Below the pieces are notes generated by a model. That model saw only the letters and a list, made by a program, of their open reading frames with translations. It made no database searches and had not been told where the DNA came from. A program made the translations under genes and the position numbers. A stretch of 64,000 nucleotides of DNA from Chaetomium olivaceum (lineage: Eukaryota > Ascomycota > Sordariomycetes > Sordariales > Chaetomiaceae): contig JAYWVB010000017.1 of assembly GCA_039881045.1 (NCBI GenBank), positions 124,001 through 188,000 of the forward strand, read 5' to 3'. Positions 20,288 to 30,996 of this stretch are shown here, piece by piece (within the stretch, counting starts at the first letter, position 1; every line of letters starts with the position of its first letter).

Positions 20288-22148
20288 ACGTACTTGCATA
20301 ACGAAGCGCCCACCATAACGAAGCGCCCACTTTTTTACACCTAACAACCTTCCAACTCTATCCTCACTTTTCTCCACACAACAAAATGGAATCTCTTCCA
20401 AAAGAAACTCGTATGATCCTTGCGCTTGAAGCTCTCAAGAAAGACCCTAAACTTTCTGTCCGAAAAGCTTCTGCGATCTACGAGGTCTCACGAAGCTCGC
20501 TCCGCGACCGACGCGCCGGAAAGCAACCACGACGCGAAATACCAGCCAACCTTCGAAAACTGACTGACTTTGAAGAGCAAGTCCTTCTTGAGAGAGTACT
20601 CGACCTTGATGCGCGAGGATTTCAGCCCCAGCTCTCGGACCTTCGAGAAATGGCCGATCGCCTTCGGGCCGCACGCGGCGCGTCGGGCGTCGGACCCCGA
20701 TGGGCAAACGGTTTCGTAAAGCGACATTCCAAGGTTACGACGCGTTTCCGACGCCGAATCGATTACAAGAGAGCCCAATGCGAAGATCCCGACGTAGTAA
20801 ACGCGTGGTTTCGGCTCGTACGCAACGTAATCGATAAATACGCGATCCAAGAGGGGGACATCTACAACTTCGACGAGACTGGGTTCCAGATGGGCATACT
20901 TTCGAGTGCAAAGGTCGTGACGAGCTCCGAGCGACGTGGACGGCCTCGCACAAAGCAGCCTGGCAATCGAGAGTGGGTTACGGTGATCCAAGCTGTGTGT
21001 GCGGATGGCTGGGTCGTGCCGCCGTACTTTGTCGTCAAGGGGAAAAACCACCTCCTCCCTTGGTACCAGGACAGCCGGTTCCAGCCCGAATGGAGAGTCC
21101 ATACAAGCGAGAATGGCTGGACAACAAATGAGATTGGCCTCGATTGGCTAAAACATTTCGACGAGGCTACCAAACGCCGTACGAGAGGGGTACATCGACT
21201 GCTCATCCTTGACGGCCACGAAAGCCACCACTCGGTCGACTTCGAAGATTTCTGCAAGGCCAACAACATTGTTACACTTTGCATGCCTCCCCATTCTTCC
21301 CACTTTCTCCAGCCTCTTGATGTTGGGTGTTTTAGTCCGCTCAAGGCCTCGTACGGCAAGCGGATTGAGCAGATGATGCGGATGCAGATCACCCACATTA
21401 CGAAGGAGGACTTCTTCGACGCGTTTGTCGAGGCATTTCACGCTTCAATCACAGCGAACAACATACGAGCGGGCTTTAGAGCAACTGGCCTTGTTCCTTT
21501 TGACCCTGAATTGGTAGTTTCTTGCCTCGACCCTAAGCCACTTACCCCATCTCCTCCAAACTCGCGTCCCGGAACAGCCTCGACTTGGGCCCTGAAGACC
21601 CCATCCAATGCGTACGACGCGACCAAGAGCTCCATCACTCTCAAGCGGAAGATCGAGAACCATCAAGGTAGCTCTCCGACTCACATTTTCGACATCATCG
21701 ACTTGCAGGCCAAGAGCATCTCAAAATTGGCACATGAAATGGTGTTACTCCGAGCTGAGGCCCAGGAACTTCGTACAGCAAATGAGCGACTAAGCAAGCG
21801 CCGTAGGACAAAGAAAACGCGTCTGCAGGAAGGAGGATCACTTAGTTTACAAGAGGCAAAGGGTTTGATGGCTGACCGGGGACTTGGTGATAAGGACTGC
21901 GAGGAAACGTCAGGGAGTAGTGGTTGTATAACAGTGGGTGGGCCACGCATTCGGCTCTGCAGCAACTGCAAGAAGCCCGGCCACAATGCGCGGACATGTC
22001 AAGTAGTTTGCGAGATGTCTGAAGACAGTGACTCCGAGTAGTTTTAATTGATTTGAGTTGTTGTGGCTGAATTGACTTACACAAAGTGGTTGAGGTCCGG
22101 GAAAAGTGGGCGCTTCGTTATGGTGGGCGCTTCGTTATGCAAGTACGT
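20288..22148 (+). mobile_element. Complete pogo/Fot-like DNA transposon, copy 1
   Basis: 1861 bp, bounded by TA target duplications (20286-20287 and 22149-22150). The 47-bp terminal inverted repeats (20288-20334 and 22102-22148) are perfect. Each TIR contains the 17-bp motif CATAACGAAGCGCCCAC twice in tandem. Removing the element and one TA restores the LINE RNase H reading frame exactly, which proves the boundaries. Transposase frame and TIRs are both intact, so the element may be, or recently was, active. Confidence 0.92.
20386..22041 (+). CDS. pogo-like transposase (HTH_psq, CENP-B HTH, DD35D, CCHC knuckle)
   Basis: 551 aa, one exon. Residues about 10-50 form a Psq-type helix-turn-helix whose recognition helix is near EVSRSSLRDR (33-42). 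Residues about 58-125 form a CENP-B/Tc5-type second DNA-binding domain (GPRWANGFVKRHSKV). The DDE_1 catalytic domain has YNFDETGFQMG, LLILDGHESHHS and LQPLDVGCFSP, a DD35D spacing as in pogo/Fot. A basic coiled segment (about 440-480, ERLSKRRRTKKTR) follows. A C-terminal zinc knuckle, CSNCKKPGHNARTC, near 530 is an unusual addition for a transposase. Start: first ATG after the TIR. The role is nuclear cut-and-paste transposition at TA. Confidence 0.93.
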   Translation: MESLPKETRMILALEALKKDPKLSVRKASAIYEVSRSSLRDRRAGKQPRREIPANLRKLTDFEEQVLLERVLDLDARGFQPQLSDLREMADRLRAARGASGVGPRWANGFVKRHSKVTTRFRRRIDYKRAQCEDPDVVNAWFRLVRNVIDKYAIQEGDIYNFDETGFQMGILSSAKVVTSSERRGRPRTKQPGNREWVTVIQAVCADGWVVPPYFVVKGKNHLLPWYQDSRFQPEWRVHTSENGWTTNEIGLDWLKHFDEATKRRTRGVHRLLILDGHESHHSVDFEDFCKANNIVTLCMPPHSSHFLQPLDVGCFSPLKASYGKRIEQMMRMQITHITKEDFFDAFVEAFHASITANNIRAGFRATGLVPFDPELVVSCLDPKPLTPSPPNSRPGTASTWALKTPSNAYDATKSSITLKRKIENHQGSSPTHIFDIIDLQAKSISKLAHEMVLLRAEAQELRTANERLSKRRRTKKTRLQEGGSLSLQEAKGLMADRGLGDKDCEETSGSSGCITVGGPRIRLCSNCKKPGHNARTCQVVCEMSEDSDSE

Positions 22149-23175
22149 TACCGAAAGATCATCCTTGCCACCAGCAACAAGGCAGCCGTGATGGCCTTGG
22201 AGCGACCACACCAGCAATCAGGACAACAATATCTCTGTCAGGCGTACGATGCGATAAGTGCCTTACGCAAGGCGGGAAACACGATCTCGGTCGTCTGGAT
22301 CCAAGCGGGTACCAAAAACGAGCTCCTGAACACAGCCAAAGCGAAAGCAAAGGAAGCAACACGGCAGGACGCTACGCCACAAACGCAGGATCCTGCCATG
22401 CGGTCAACAGCCCTCCGTATCGCATGGGCAAAGCGGGCACCGCCCACGTCCTTACCTGACAAAGTGGGCAGACATTCCAAGAGAGTCGATATAGCGTTAC
22501 CAGGGAAGCACACCCAACTATTATACGACCACCTGTCCCGAAGCGAGGCTGGCGTGCTTGCTCAGCTTAGAACAGGCATGGCCAAGCTCAACACATACCT
22601 GCATCGTATCAAAGCAGCACCGTCAGATCAGTGTACGTGTGGACAAGCCAGAGAGACAGTGGACCACTTCCTCTTCTGATGCAAGCAATGGGATCAACAC
22701 CGCAGGGAGATGCTGCAATGTACGGATGTCCACAGGGGGAACCTCTCCTTCTACCTGGGAGGAAAGTCGCCCTCGGATGACAAGGACTGGTCCCCCAACA
22801 TGCGGGCGGTGCGGGCGACGATACGTTTTGCCATTGCCACAGGTCGTCTGAGGACTGAACAACAACAGAATGAAGCAAACTAACCTCACCATCCTAAACC
22901 CCGACTAACACCCCCCTTCATCTCGTGTCACACGGAGTAAGCGCGCTTTAGCCGCCGAAGATAGGACGTTGGACACTTGGAGACTAGCCTTCAAGCCAGC
23001 TTACTATTCGTACTACTAACCCACGAGCATCCGCAGCAGAGAGGGCAAAATTGTAAGGAGATAAGCCAGAAAAGGAGGATGTACGGGCTTCATGAGACCA
23101 GGATCCATTTTAGGATATGTATTAGTAGATTGCATGATAGTTGCCCTTTCGGGTTAGGCCCGCCGGGCGGAATAA

Positions 23176-23210
<35 letters not shown>

Positions 23211-23313
23211 CCGAAAACATTTAAGTTATATGGATGCTAGTGCTGGAGATGCCCAGGTTGAGGGTCAAAGACCCGTTATCAACTGTACTACAGTACGCTA
23301 ACTAACTATTCGT

Positions 23314-24910
23314 TTATGAAGGCTCGCAAATGCCAGTCTCTCTAAGCATGCCCGCTACGACCACAAAGTCGCCTATCGCTGGAACGCAGAAAATACCAGC
23401 AAAGGGGATAAACAAAACACCTCCCATCATTGTAAGAATGACTCGTATTCGCTTTGGACCTCCCTGCCCAAGTTTTGCAAAGGCGTTGAAAAGAAGGGTT
23501 AAGCTGTCCACGTACCATCCGCCGGTTATGCCAACAACCACCCAACTTAAGATCCATCCGCGCTGCGCCGTTGTGCCCCCCCCCCCCCCCCCCGTCAAAC
23601 TTGGTGAGCGCCCCGATCACGACCAGCGACAGGCCGCCCAGCAGAAGCGGCGAGATAAAATCCCCTATTCTCCATTTATGGGCAAGCACAAACCAAGGGT
23701 TGAAAGACGGAGAGGAATGCAACTCAAACGGCGTGTAGGCGTGAATGATGATGTCGCGTTCTGGAGTTTCAGACCGAGCGGCCTCATGCACCTTTGCGCA
23801 GGCAATGAGCGGCGGGTACACATCGCTACCGGAGGTCCGAGACAGCAAGACCTGAACGGCGCTATCCGGCTCCGGTGGATCGCGTGGCTTCACCTCATAC
23901 ACCAGCTCCTCGGCGTCGTCAGGCCCAGCCGTTAGTTGTAGCCGGCCAACCACTCCGTCAAACACGCCCCCGCGTTTTCGTGCCTCTTCCATCTCCGGAC
24001 TTGCGACCATGTAGACGTTAGGGTAGTCTGCCGTGGCGATTTGCGCCGCTAGGTTCACGAGACTCATGATGAGGTACGGCACCACAGTGAGGCCATATGC
24101 AGCGTACCCGAACCGCTCGATCTGGTCACCGCGGGACCTGTAAAGCGTTAGGCCGGCGCTTCCCACTTGAAAGATGGCGATGAGGGACTGGATCCAGTTG
24201 TACTGCGAGCTGATATCGGGCGATGGGCCCATTTGGCTCTCATTGTCTCCTTCGCCCGGCCGGTTCGACTCGGCCCACGAGATCTTGGCCTCGGCGTGCA
24301 CATCGCGCCAGTCGTAGCCGGGGGGAAGCAGGGCCTTGCCGTGACATTTGTTCACGTTCAACACCGCATGCCAGAGAAACGAATAGGGCGCCGAACGGCG
24401 GCTGTCCTCTGCAACGGGGTCGTCTTCGTCTGCCTGTATACGAATATTGTCGACAAGCAGTACATGCTCGGGATCGATGCCCGGTCGCTCCGTGTGGTCC
24501 TTGTCCGAGACATCTGGCGGGCACTTCGGCAATGTCTGCCCATTGGCCAGGCGTATCTCCCCCTCGCCGTTGCGCACCGGCCTGATGCGATCTCCCTCTT
24601 GTGGTGCCCAACCCTCAGTCCGCACCACCATGCGGAGGGCTCCCGCGGCGGCGGCGCGCTCCAGCGAGTTGCGGTTCTTTCTGAACCGAGTATAGCGCCC
24701 AATCGAGAACAGTGCCCTGATGATGCCCAAGGACGGGATAAACAGGGCCAGGATGGCTGCCACGGCCGTGTCCGTTGTGCTCGACCCGGGGTACAGCTTC
24801 ACCGTCGCGCAGTGGGCGAGGTAGTTGGAGGCGAAGAAAAGGAAAACCGACCAAGGCGTGGCTGGTGAGCATTGAAGGCCCACGTCGCCGGTGTTGGCTA
24901 ACGGAGCCAT
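23314..24910 (-). CDS. Multi-pass membrane protein with frame-setting poly-G tract
   Basis: From ATG 24910 the frame encodes an N-terminal membrane pair (WSVFLFFASNYLAHC; AVAAILALFIPSLGIIRALF). A long soluble loop follows, then further hydrophobic segments (IQSLIAIFQVGSAG; YGLTVVPYLIMSLV; ISPLLLGGLSLVVIGAL). Eighteen Gs (plus-strand Cs 23576-23593) follow KFD. In the assembled frame the remainder is polar and unlike a membrane tail. One G fewer (or two more) gives WILSWVVVGITGGWYV, ILTMMGGVLFIPFAGIF and a stop at 23314, which continues the membrane topology and makes 531 aa. I take the latter as the true product and the tract as an error or a hypervariable site. I do not recognise a named transporter family. 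Confidence 0.68.
23576..23593. repeat. Poly-C/poly-G 18-mer inside a coding region
   Basis: Eighteen consecutive C (plus strand) inside the membrane-protein gene. Its length decides which C-terminus is read. Confidence 0.95.
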
Positions 24911-26040
24911 CGGGAACGCGGTTTGGAAAAGAAGTGGCTGGGTCTAGTCCTCTTTAAAGCTCAAAGTTCAAAGGACTACAATGATTAGTGGCGTCGATCA
25001 ACGACATTGGCTAAGATTAGAATGGTAATGGTAACCGCGGGTCATGGCACGGCAGTCGAGGACGGACGCCAAAAGCTCCCTATGAATGTCAAAACGTCAA
25101 TCATACGTGCCGTGGTGTGACCTGTTGGCGTCAGGCCTCTATTCGCGACTGGAGTCCTGGACCCCAATACGACAGTCCACCCCTGGTTTGTTCGTGTAGC
25201 GCGTCACTATTTCAAGACCGGGGTCCTTGCCAAGATCTCCAACTCAACGGCAAAAAGACGCCTTTTTAAGGGAAAAAAAAGTTTGATTATAATTATCTTA
25301 TTAGTCATTCTAAGTAAGGTATCACATTTTCTTCCATTTCAAACGGTTGTTGGGCTGTGGAGGTACGGGTTTTGAACTTTTGAGCCAGGGCCCCTGCCAA
25401 AAGCGCGGCGTGCTGACGTGCAAACAAACCAACCAGCAGAATACTGTACAGTACACCGCAGCTCGCAACACTCAGACTAAATTACCAAGGTTTATTTGTA
25501 TGTAGTGTATGTAACTATGTATATACCTGCATACCTTTTTTTGAGGTTGAGATTAATTGAGTGGCTAAAGCTTTTGTGACACATCACTCATGACTTCCAT
25601 GGTCTCGTCCTGCACTGTTGTCTAACATACAGGTTGCACAGTATGAAGGAGGTTATTGGTGCTCGATTATGCACAGTGCCGCTGCATTCTGTCTTGCAGC
25701 CTTGGCTCTTCCAGGTTGCTTGGGGGAAACCAACAACCTCGTCACTTCCCTTCCCTCTTTGCAGATTTCCTCACACAATCTTCTGACTCCCTCACACTAC
25801 CTGGCTGCCTCAATCCTTCCCTGGCCTAACCACCGGAGCTTAGTATCACTCTATCTTTCCCTTACTCCAGTCGCCGTTCCTCCAGTGAAACCAGTTGCTT
25901 CACTTGCTTGTTTCCACACATTTTCATCTGTGCATGATTGCATTGGATAAGTTGCATCAACTTGGTAACTGTCGAACGAGAAAGATGTCGCACTCGGAAT
26001 TTGACGACAGCGATGCTGCCGCCACCCCCCGGTTCAAGAA
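24911..26040. other. Intergenic, possible F-box gene 5' exon
   Basis: About 1.1 kb. It is AT-rich at 25270-25330 and 25500-25560. An ATG at 25985 opens a 19-codon frame (MSHSEFDDSDAAATPRFKN) that ends just after the first F-box codons in another frame. It could be the true start if one base is missing or a small intron is used. I see nothing else. Confidence 0.4.
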
Positions 26041-27470
26041 TTGAACTTCCAGAACTCAAATTTGTGGAATACTGCGGTCGAACAACAACACGAACAACAT
26101 CTCCCCTACGCTTCTCCGTTCTCACTGTTCGAGAACCTACCGGCTGAGCTAAGAGACAATATCCTCCTACACATCCCCGATCTACCAACGCTGCGGTCGC
26201 TTGTTCGGGCCTCGCCGACCATGCACGCCCAGTACAGGAGCAACCGCGACACGCTCCTCCGAGCGTGCCTTGCCCGCGAAATGGACGGATGTTTTGTCGA
26301 CGCCTACGCCTGTGTCAAATCCCGCGTGCGCGAGATTGGCCGAGTCCGCACCGACAAGAAGATTGCCGATTTCCTCGGCGGTTACGGCGCGTGGTTGTCG
26401 GGGCCCAGTCCACCCCCAAACATGAAATCACTCGAATCCAGCCTTTGTCGGTGGCTGGCCGCCTTCCACGTGTCAGTAGTCAGACCCCTGGGTTGTCGGT
26501 ATGCCATGTGGGCCCTCGCGAATCTAGAACGCGCGAGAACCACATCTTCAGGAGGCCAGGAAGCCACGGAACCGGAAGCGAAAGCAGCGCCAGACCCGCG
26601 GCCTACGTTGAGCAGGAGCGAGGAGATACGCATTTTCCGCTCCCTTTACCGATTCGAGACTTTCTGTCACCTGTTCGGACGGAACAAGGGCCGCCGCCGT
26701 GGCGCATTCCGAGAGGAAGAAATCAATGAAATGTTCTTATGCCTGTTCGATCCCTGGGAAGCCGAAGCTATCGGCTGTATCGACCTATTCATGCGCGATG
26801 AGTATAAAGATATCTTCAATGCAGTCAAATGGGACCTAAGCGAGGAAAACCCAAAATTTCTACAGCCAAATGGAGTGGTCAACCCTTCGGGTACTTTTGA
26901 TATCGATAGCTTGTGGCGCGGTAAGTGAAGGGCTTTTGAATTCTTACGCAAGAAGGAGTGTGAGCAGGCGTTCTGACACGGACCGCGGCAGATTATATGG
27001 ACGGTACCACATCTCGTGGTCTCGAGACGCTAGCGAGGCTTTTGGCAGTCAATGACCATCAAACTCTCGTTGATAAAATGGAGCGCTGTATCACGGGCCA
27101 CCATGAGCTCGACGCCCCTCTGAGGAAAGTCTTTTGGGATTCGACACAGAATGGCCGACGTGAGGAGTCGACTACGGCCAATCCCCGGGACGAAGCTGAA
27201 GGGGCCAAGGACCCAATGAAGTTTGGGGGTGACGTCGTGCCTCCGGATGGCCCCCCTCTGGCGTGGGTGCTATTATGGGGGGGCGTTTACGCCAACCTCT
27301 ACGGGCAGTACACACCCAGCTCGCTCAGGTATTGGGGTTACGTCATGTGGGACGAGCGTCGGTGGATAAAGATGGGGGCCAAGGACCTTGTCTCGAAGCA
27401 ATGGGGAACAGCGCGCGGCGCGATCGAGGAGATTGAGGAGTTCTACGGGTGGCGTCCCGTTGGTTATTAG
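26041..27470 (+). CDS. F-box protein
   Basis: Exons 26041-26920 and 26992-27470; the intron 26921-26991 has GTAAGT and CAG, phase 1. The product is about 452 aa. An F-box lies near the N-terminus (LFENLPAELRDNILLHIPDL then LRSLVRASPTMHAQY), followed by a helical, Trp- and Arg-rich region and an acidic exon-2 tail with YWGYVMWDERRW. F-box proteins recruit substrates to SCF (Skp1-cullin-F-box) ubiquitin ligases. The substrate-binding part here has no recognisable repeat. No in-frame ATG precedes the F-box. The frame enters at a non-ATG codon after a stop at 26002, so the N-terminus is incomplete and probably begins at ATG 25985 across a missing base. Confidence 0.75.
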
Positions 27471-27517
27471 CATGTATGTACATACAATGATGCATGAAAT
27501 CCGAGTCCGCAGTTCCT

Positions 27518-30371
27518 TCAGTTAAACCGCCCATCCGGAAAGAAGCTCTCCCACGCAAACTCCTCCCCAAACCCGTCAAAATCAAACCCCTGCATAGCCT
27601 CCATCCCCAGCCCTCCAAACCCTCCCTCATCCCCTGGCGACCCATCCAACACCGACCCTCCCCCAGTCTTTCCTCCTCCAACACCCATCCCACCACTCCC
27701 ACTCACACCACCCTCCCCTCCCATCCCTTCACTAATCCCCCCCAAAGAAGGCGAAGCCAACAACCCCTCCGAAAACCTCAAACTATCCCGCGCCGCCCGC
27801 GCCACCGCAACCGCCACGGCAACACCTCCCGCCACACCTCCCGGATCATCATCATCATCATCCCGCTGCCCGCGCCCGACCTGCCGCCCCTGCCGCAACG
27901 ATTCCTCCACCGCCCCGACCTGCGCCAGCACCATGCGCAGGAACATGTGGACCTTGACGTTGGTCTCGCCGCGGCGGATGCGCGCTTCGGCGAGCGCGGC
28001 GATGGTGCTGATGACGCTGGTCAGGGTGGTGCGGGTGTGCGAGGTGAGGGGGAGGGAGCCGTCGCGGAGTTGGGTTTCGACGTCTGTTGTTATTGATAGG
28101 TGTTATTAGTATTTGGTTATTATTAAGTGTTAGGTTCAGAGGCGGGGGGGTGGAGTGGTTGAGGGTTGGAAAGGGGGCGATGGCTGTCATGAGAAAAAAA
28201 AGAAAAAGGGGAGGGGGGAGGGTTGGCTTTCCGGTTGGGTTGGAGTTGGAGTTGGAGGGGGAGCCGGGACGGGGGAAGGGATGGTGGTGATGGTGATGAT
28301 GTGAAAGTGAATAGCGTGTTTGGGGGTATGGCAAGAAATCACTCACGCGCAAGCAACTCTAGGCTAATCGCCGACGTCGCGTACCGTATCCCGTCCCGGA
28401 ACATGCCCCCGGCAATAGACAGCAAATTCTGGAACCGGTCATTGCCTTCCTCCGGCTGGTGTGACACCAACGCTAGTGCCGTGTCGAGGCTGACCTTGAG
28501 CGAGTAGTGGAACAGCGGGTTCACGCGCGCTTGGTGACTAAACGGAAAATGCAGCGGGATGAGGAATCGCCGCGTGAGAAAGTCAAGAAGGTTGCGGTGG
28601 AAAATGCTGCTGCCGCCGGCTTCTCTGCTGCTGTTTGGCGCAAAGAGCGTACTGTTGGCACTGATGGCCGAGGTCAGCTCCGCTGTCAAGGCTAGGGCAC
28701 GATGGTAGGACCGGTCCGAATTTAGGTTGTTGAGAAACTGCACAACTCCGAGGCGGGTGGGAAGTGAGGCGAGCAGGGCAATCTGGATGGAGGTCGAGGT
28801 GAATGTTTCCTTGGGGTGCGGCTGTAGTGTGGTGGTAGTTTCGTCCATCTCCTCGTCGTTGACATTCGACGGGAGCTCAGTGTCGAACTCCTCAAGCGAG
28901 AGGCGCGGCGGCATCCAGGCGTCAAGAGAAGACTGAACAATAAAATCTAGGATGGTCGCCCATAGACGCCGACGAAGCTCGGCCTGCAATAGCGACATGT
29001 CTGGGAGGTGCTTCGGATCACGGTGGAGGCCGATCTGCATGGCCCCGTGGAGGAGCGATCCCATCGACACCCATACCGTGTCCCCGCCGAGAGAGAAGAT
29101 TTGCCGGGCCAACACGGCCAGGCAGTGGATCTGTAGCACCTTGACGTCGAGCCTGTCTTTTTCCAACGGTCCCGATATCCAAGTCTCAGCAGCGTAGATC
29201 CACTGGTGAACCAATTCGGTGTTGCGATGAGCGACGGCTATGTCCCCGTGGTCATATACGCTGGACCCAATACCAATGACGAGGAGGATCCTGTGACGGG
29301 CGTCCTCGGTGACGCTGTCCGGATGTTCCCAGTACTTTTGGAACTCGGCCCAGAAGGTGGGAACGTGGAGGATCCGATGTCTAGTGCAGGGTTAGCAACT
29401 CACCTGCCATCTGATGGGTGGCTCTGGTCGAGTACGTACGTGGATTCGAAGGATGCGAAATAGAGCTTGGCCATTTGCGTTGCCACCTCAAGCGAAGGCG
29501 GCACCAGACAAGAATAAGGAGACGATTGACCCCTAGTCGGCCGAGAAACCTTGATGCTCTTCGCTCGGTTCTTACACCCTCGAAGGGCATCGCCAGCTTC
29601 AGCAATCAGCGCGGCGGCCTCGGGTGTCCGAAAGGCCGGATTGTTGCTGGCCTTGCCCACGATCTCAGAGTAGCAACCCATGACAACCGCGAACTCGGTG
29701 GTATCGCCCACCCAGCGAGAACGCCCCCAATCCCGGGGCTTGTTGAGGACGGACTGCCATTCTTGTGTTTGTTGGCGTCGCTCCGTGTTAGGCGCGGACA
29801 GCGCATGCTGCGCATGGAGGGAAGGGGTGTTGTTAGTTCCCTTCTGGGCAGCTGCTAAGGATGCCTCGAGCTTTTCTATCCGTTTCAACAAAACTTCGTT
29901 GAGGCTAGGCTCCCTGTGATTTGGGCGCTGGACATCTCGGTCTGGCAATGACAACTCGACATCCTGGGAAGTGGAGGTGACAGGAATGAGAAAAGAAGCA
30001 TTATGGGCCACCGGCGTAGTATCAATTGTCCGGCCTAGACTCTGCACCCCTGATAGAGGTGTCGGAGGAGGAGCGAGGCGGAGTGTTGCTGGCGGTGGGC
30101 TTGCTGTCGCAGTCGCGCTCGTCGGCCGAGGGCTTCGGGCTCCGGAGCTCTCGCCCGAGCGGACGCTTGCAGGTGCGCCTGGCTCATAGCAGGTGAAGGG
30201 GCTGTAAGAACATTTGGTTTTGTGACGGATGCAATTTGCGCAAGGGCTGCTGTGGTCGCATCTGATCTTACGACGACGACACTCTTGACAGGAGAGAGCC
30301 GGTCTCCGTCGACGTCGGATAGCCGCAGAGGCCGAAGGCCGCGTGGCCCCTGTAGGTTGACTAGGTTCCAT
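27518..30371 (-). CDS. Zn(II)2Cys6 transcription factor with fungal_trans domain
   Basis: Exons are 30371-29440, 29380-28347 and 28083-27518 (843 aa). The first intron (59 nt) uses donor GTACGT, with branch GCTAAC and acceptor TAG. The second is unusually long (263 nt) with a purine-rich interior. Residues 28-54 are the binuclear zinc cluster: CQEC-x6-C-x5-CANC-x6-C, preceded by RRRRR. A leucine-rich coiled linker (NEVLLKRIEKLEASLAAAQ) for dimerisation follows. Next is the middle homology region (ILHVPTFWAEFQKYW; VSMGSLLHGAMQIGLHRDP; ELRRRLWATILDFIVQ) and an acidic, Gly-rich C-terminus suited to activation. It is divergently transcribed from the FAD monooxygenase at 30997 across 625 bp, which suggests it may regulate that gene. 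Target genes are unknown. Confidence 0.88.
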
Positions 30372-30645
30372 CGAAGCAACCTTGAAGATGTGTGATGATG
30401 TACTGTAATACCTCGACGATGGACAGTGGGGCCGTGGGCGATCGATTCAGGGGCCGAGTGACGAGTCTCGCCGGTCAATGACTCAATTCATCGCACTAGT
30501 TACCGAGGACGATCGGATCGGGCTCGCCGGTCGATTTCGTTCTTGAGTGTTCGGCATTTTGATTGATTTCCCCCTCCTCATGCGGCGAGGTTGGTGGTTG
30601 TGATACCCGAGAACAGTGAATTTCCCGTCCCTTATGCCCGTCTCT

Positions 30646-30679
30646 CCCTGTCTCGGCCGAGACAAGGGCCGAGACAGGG
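30646..30679. promoter_or_regulatory. 13-bp perfect inverted repeat in the divergent promoter
   Basis: CCCTGTCTCGGCC (30646-30658) is followed by 8 nt and then its exact reverse complement at 30667-30679. The left arm plus spacer also contains the palindrome CTCGGCCGAG. CGG/CCG triplets in inverted or everted order are typical half-sites of Zn(II)2Cys6 dimers, and the gene at 30371 encodes such a factor. Its function as an operator is inference. Confidence 0.5.
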
Positions 30680-30996
30680 GCGCCATCTGAATTTCCGAAA
30701 GAGGTAGACCGTGGTGATGTAACCAACTCGTGTTATTGGGACGCATTGCATGAGTACACTGATCGTGCCGATGTCTTACTTTAAACCCGGGATATCCGGA
30801 GATTACTGTGTGACCCCTCCGTCGCTTCCTATATTCATTTCTAAGCTCCTATTTGTCTTGGTTCCTAAAAGCGAGAGTTCCAAGTAGTCCGGTCTCGACT
30901 CTTCCTAGTTAATCCTACTCTCTCCGAGTCCAAGTACCCCAACCACAACCCAAAAACCAACAATAAGGCATCAACGCCACCACCACTACTGCCACC

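Larger units (their letters stand above)
19335..23210 (-). repeat. Right arm of the large inverted repeat
   Basis: Reverse complement of the 11291-12240 arm: mariner remnant (19335-19690), spacer (19690-20130), LINE RNase H and 3' end (20150-23210) with a GT tract at 23179-23208. The LINE part between about 20130 and 23078 is missing from the left arm, and a pogo-like element (20288-22148) interrupts this one. Both arms share the ATCCGAAAA sequence just outside the GT tract. That points to duplication of one insertion rather than two independent LINE landings. Confidence 0.65.
20150..23210 (+). mobile_element. LINE 3' fragment: RNase H, zinc knuckle and GT tail, split by a pogo-like insertion
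   Basis: Upstream of the insertion the frame encodes EQNPFSGELAAIGYALRLIR. Downstream it continues RKIILATSNKAAVMALERP, typical of the RNase H domain of Tad-like LINE ORF2. A C-terminal knuckle (CTCGQARETVDHFLF) follows. A TGA at 22677-22679, where CGA would be expected, then breaks the frame. Sequence after the stop still reads as LINE C-terminus to about 22870. The 3' end has the GCCCGCCGGGCGG motif and the GT tract. The reverse transcriptase part is absent, so the copy is dead. Confidence 0.72.
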
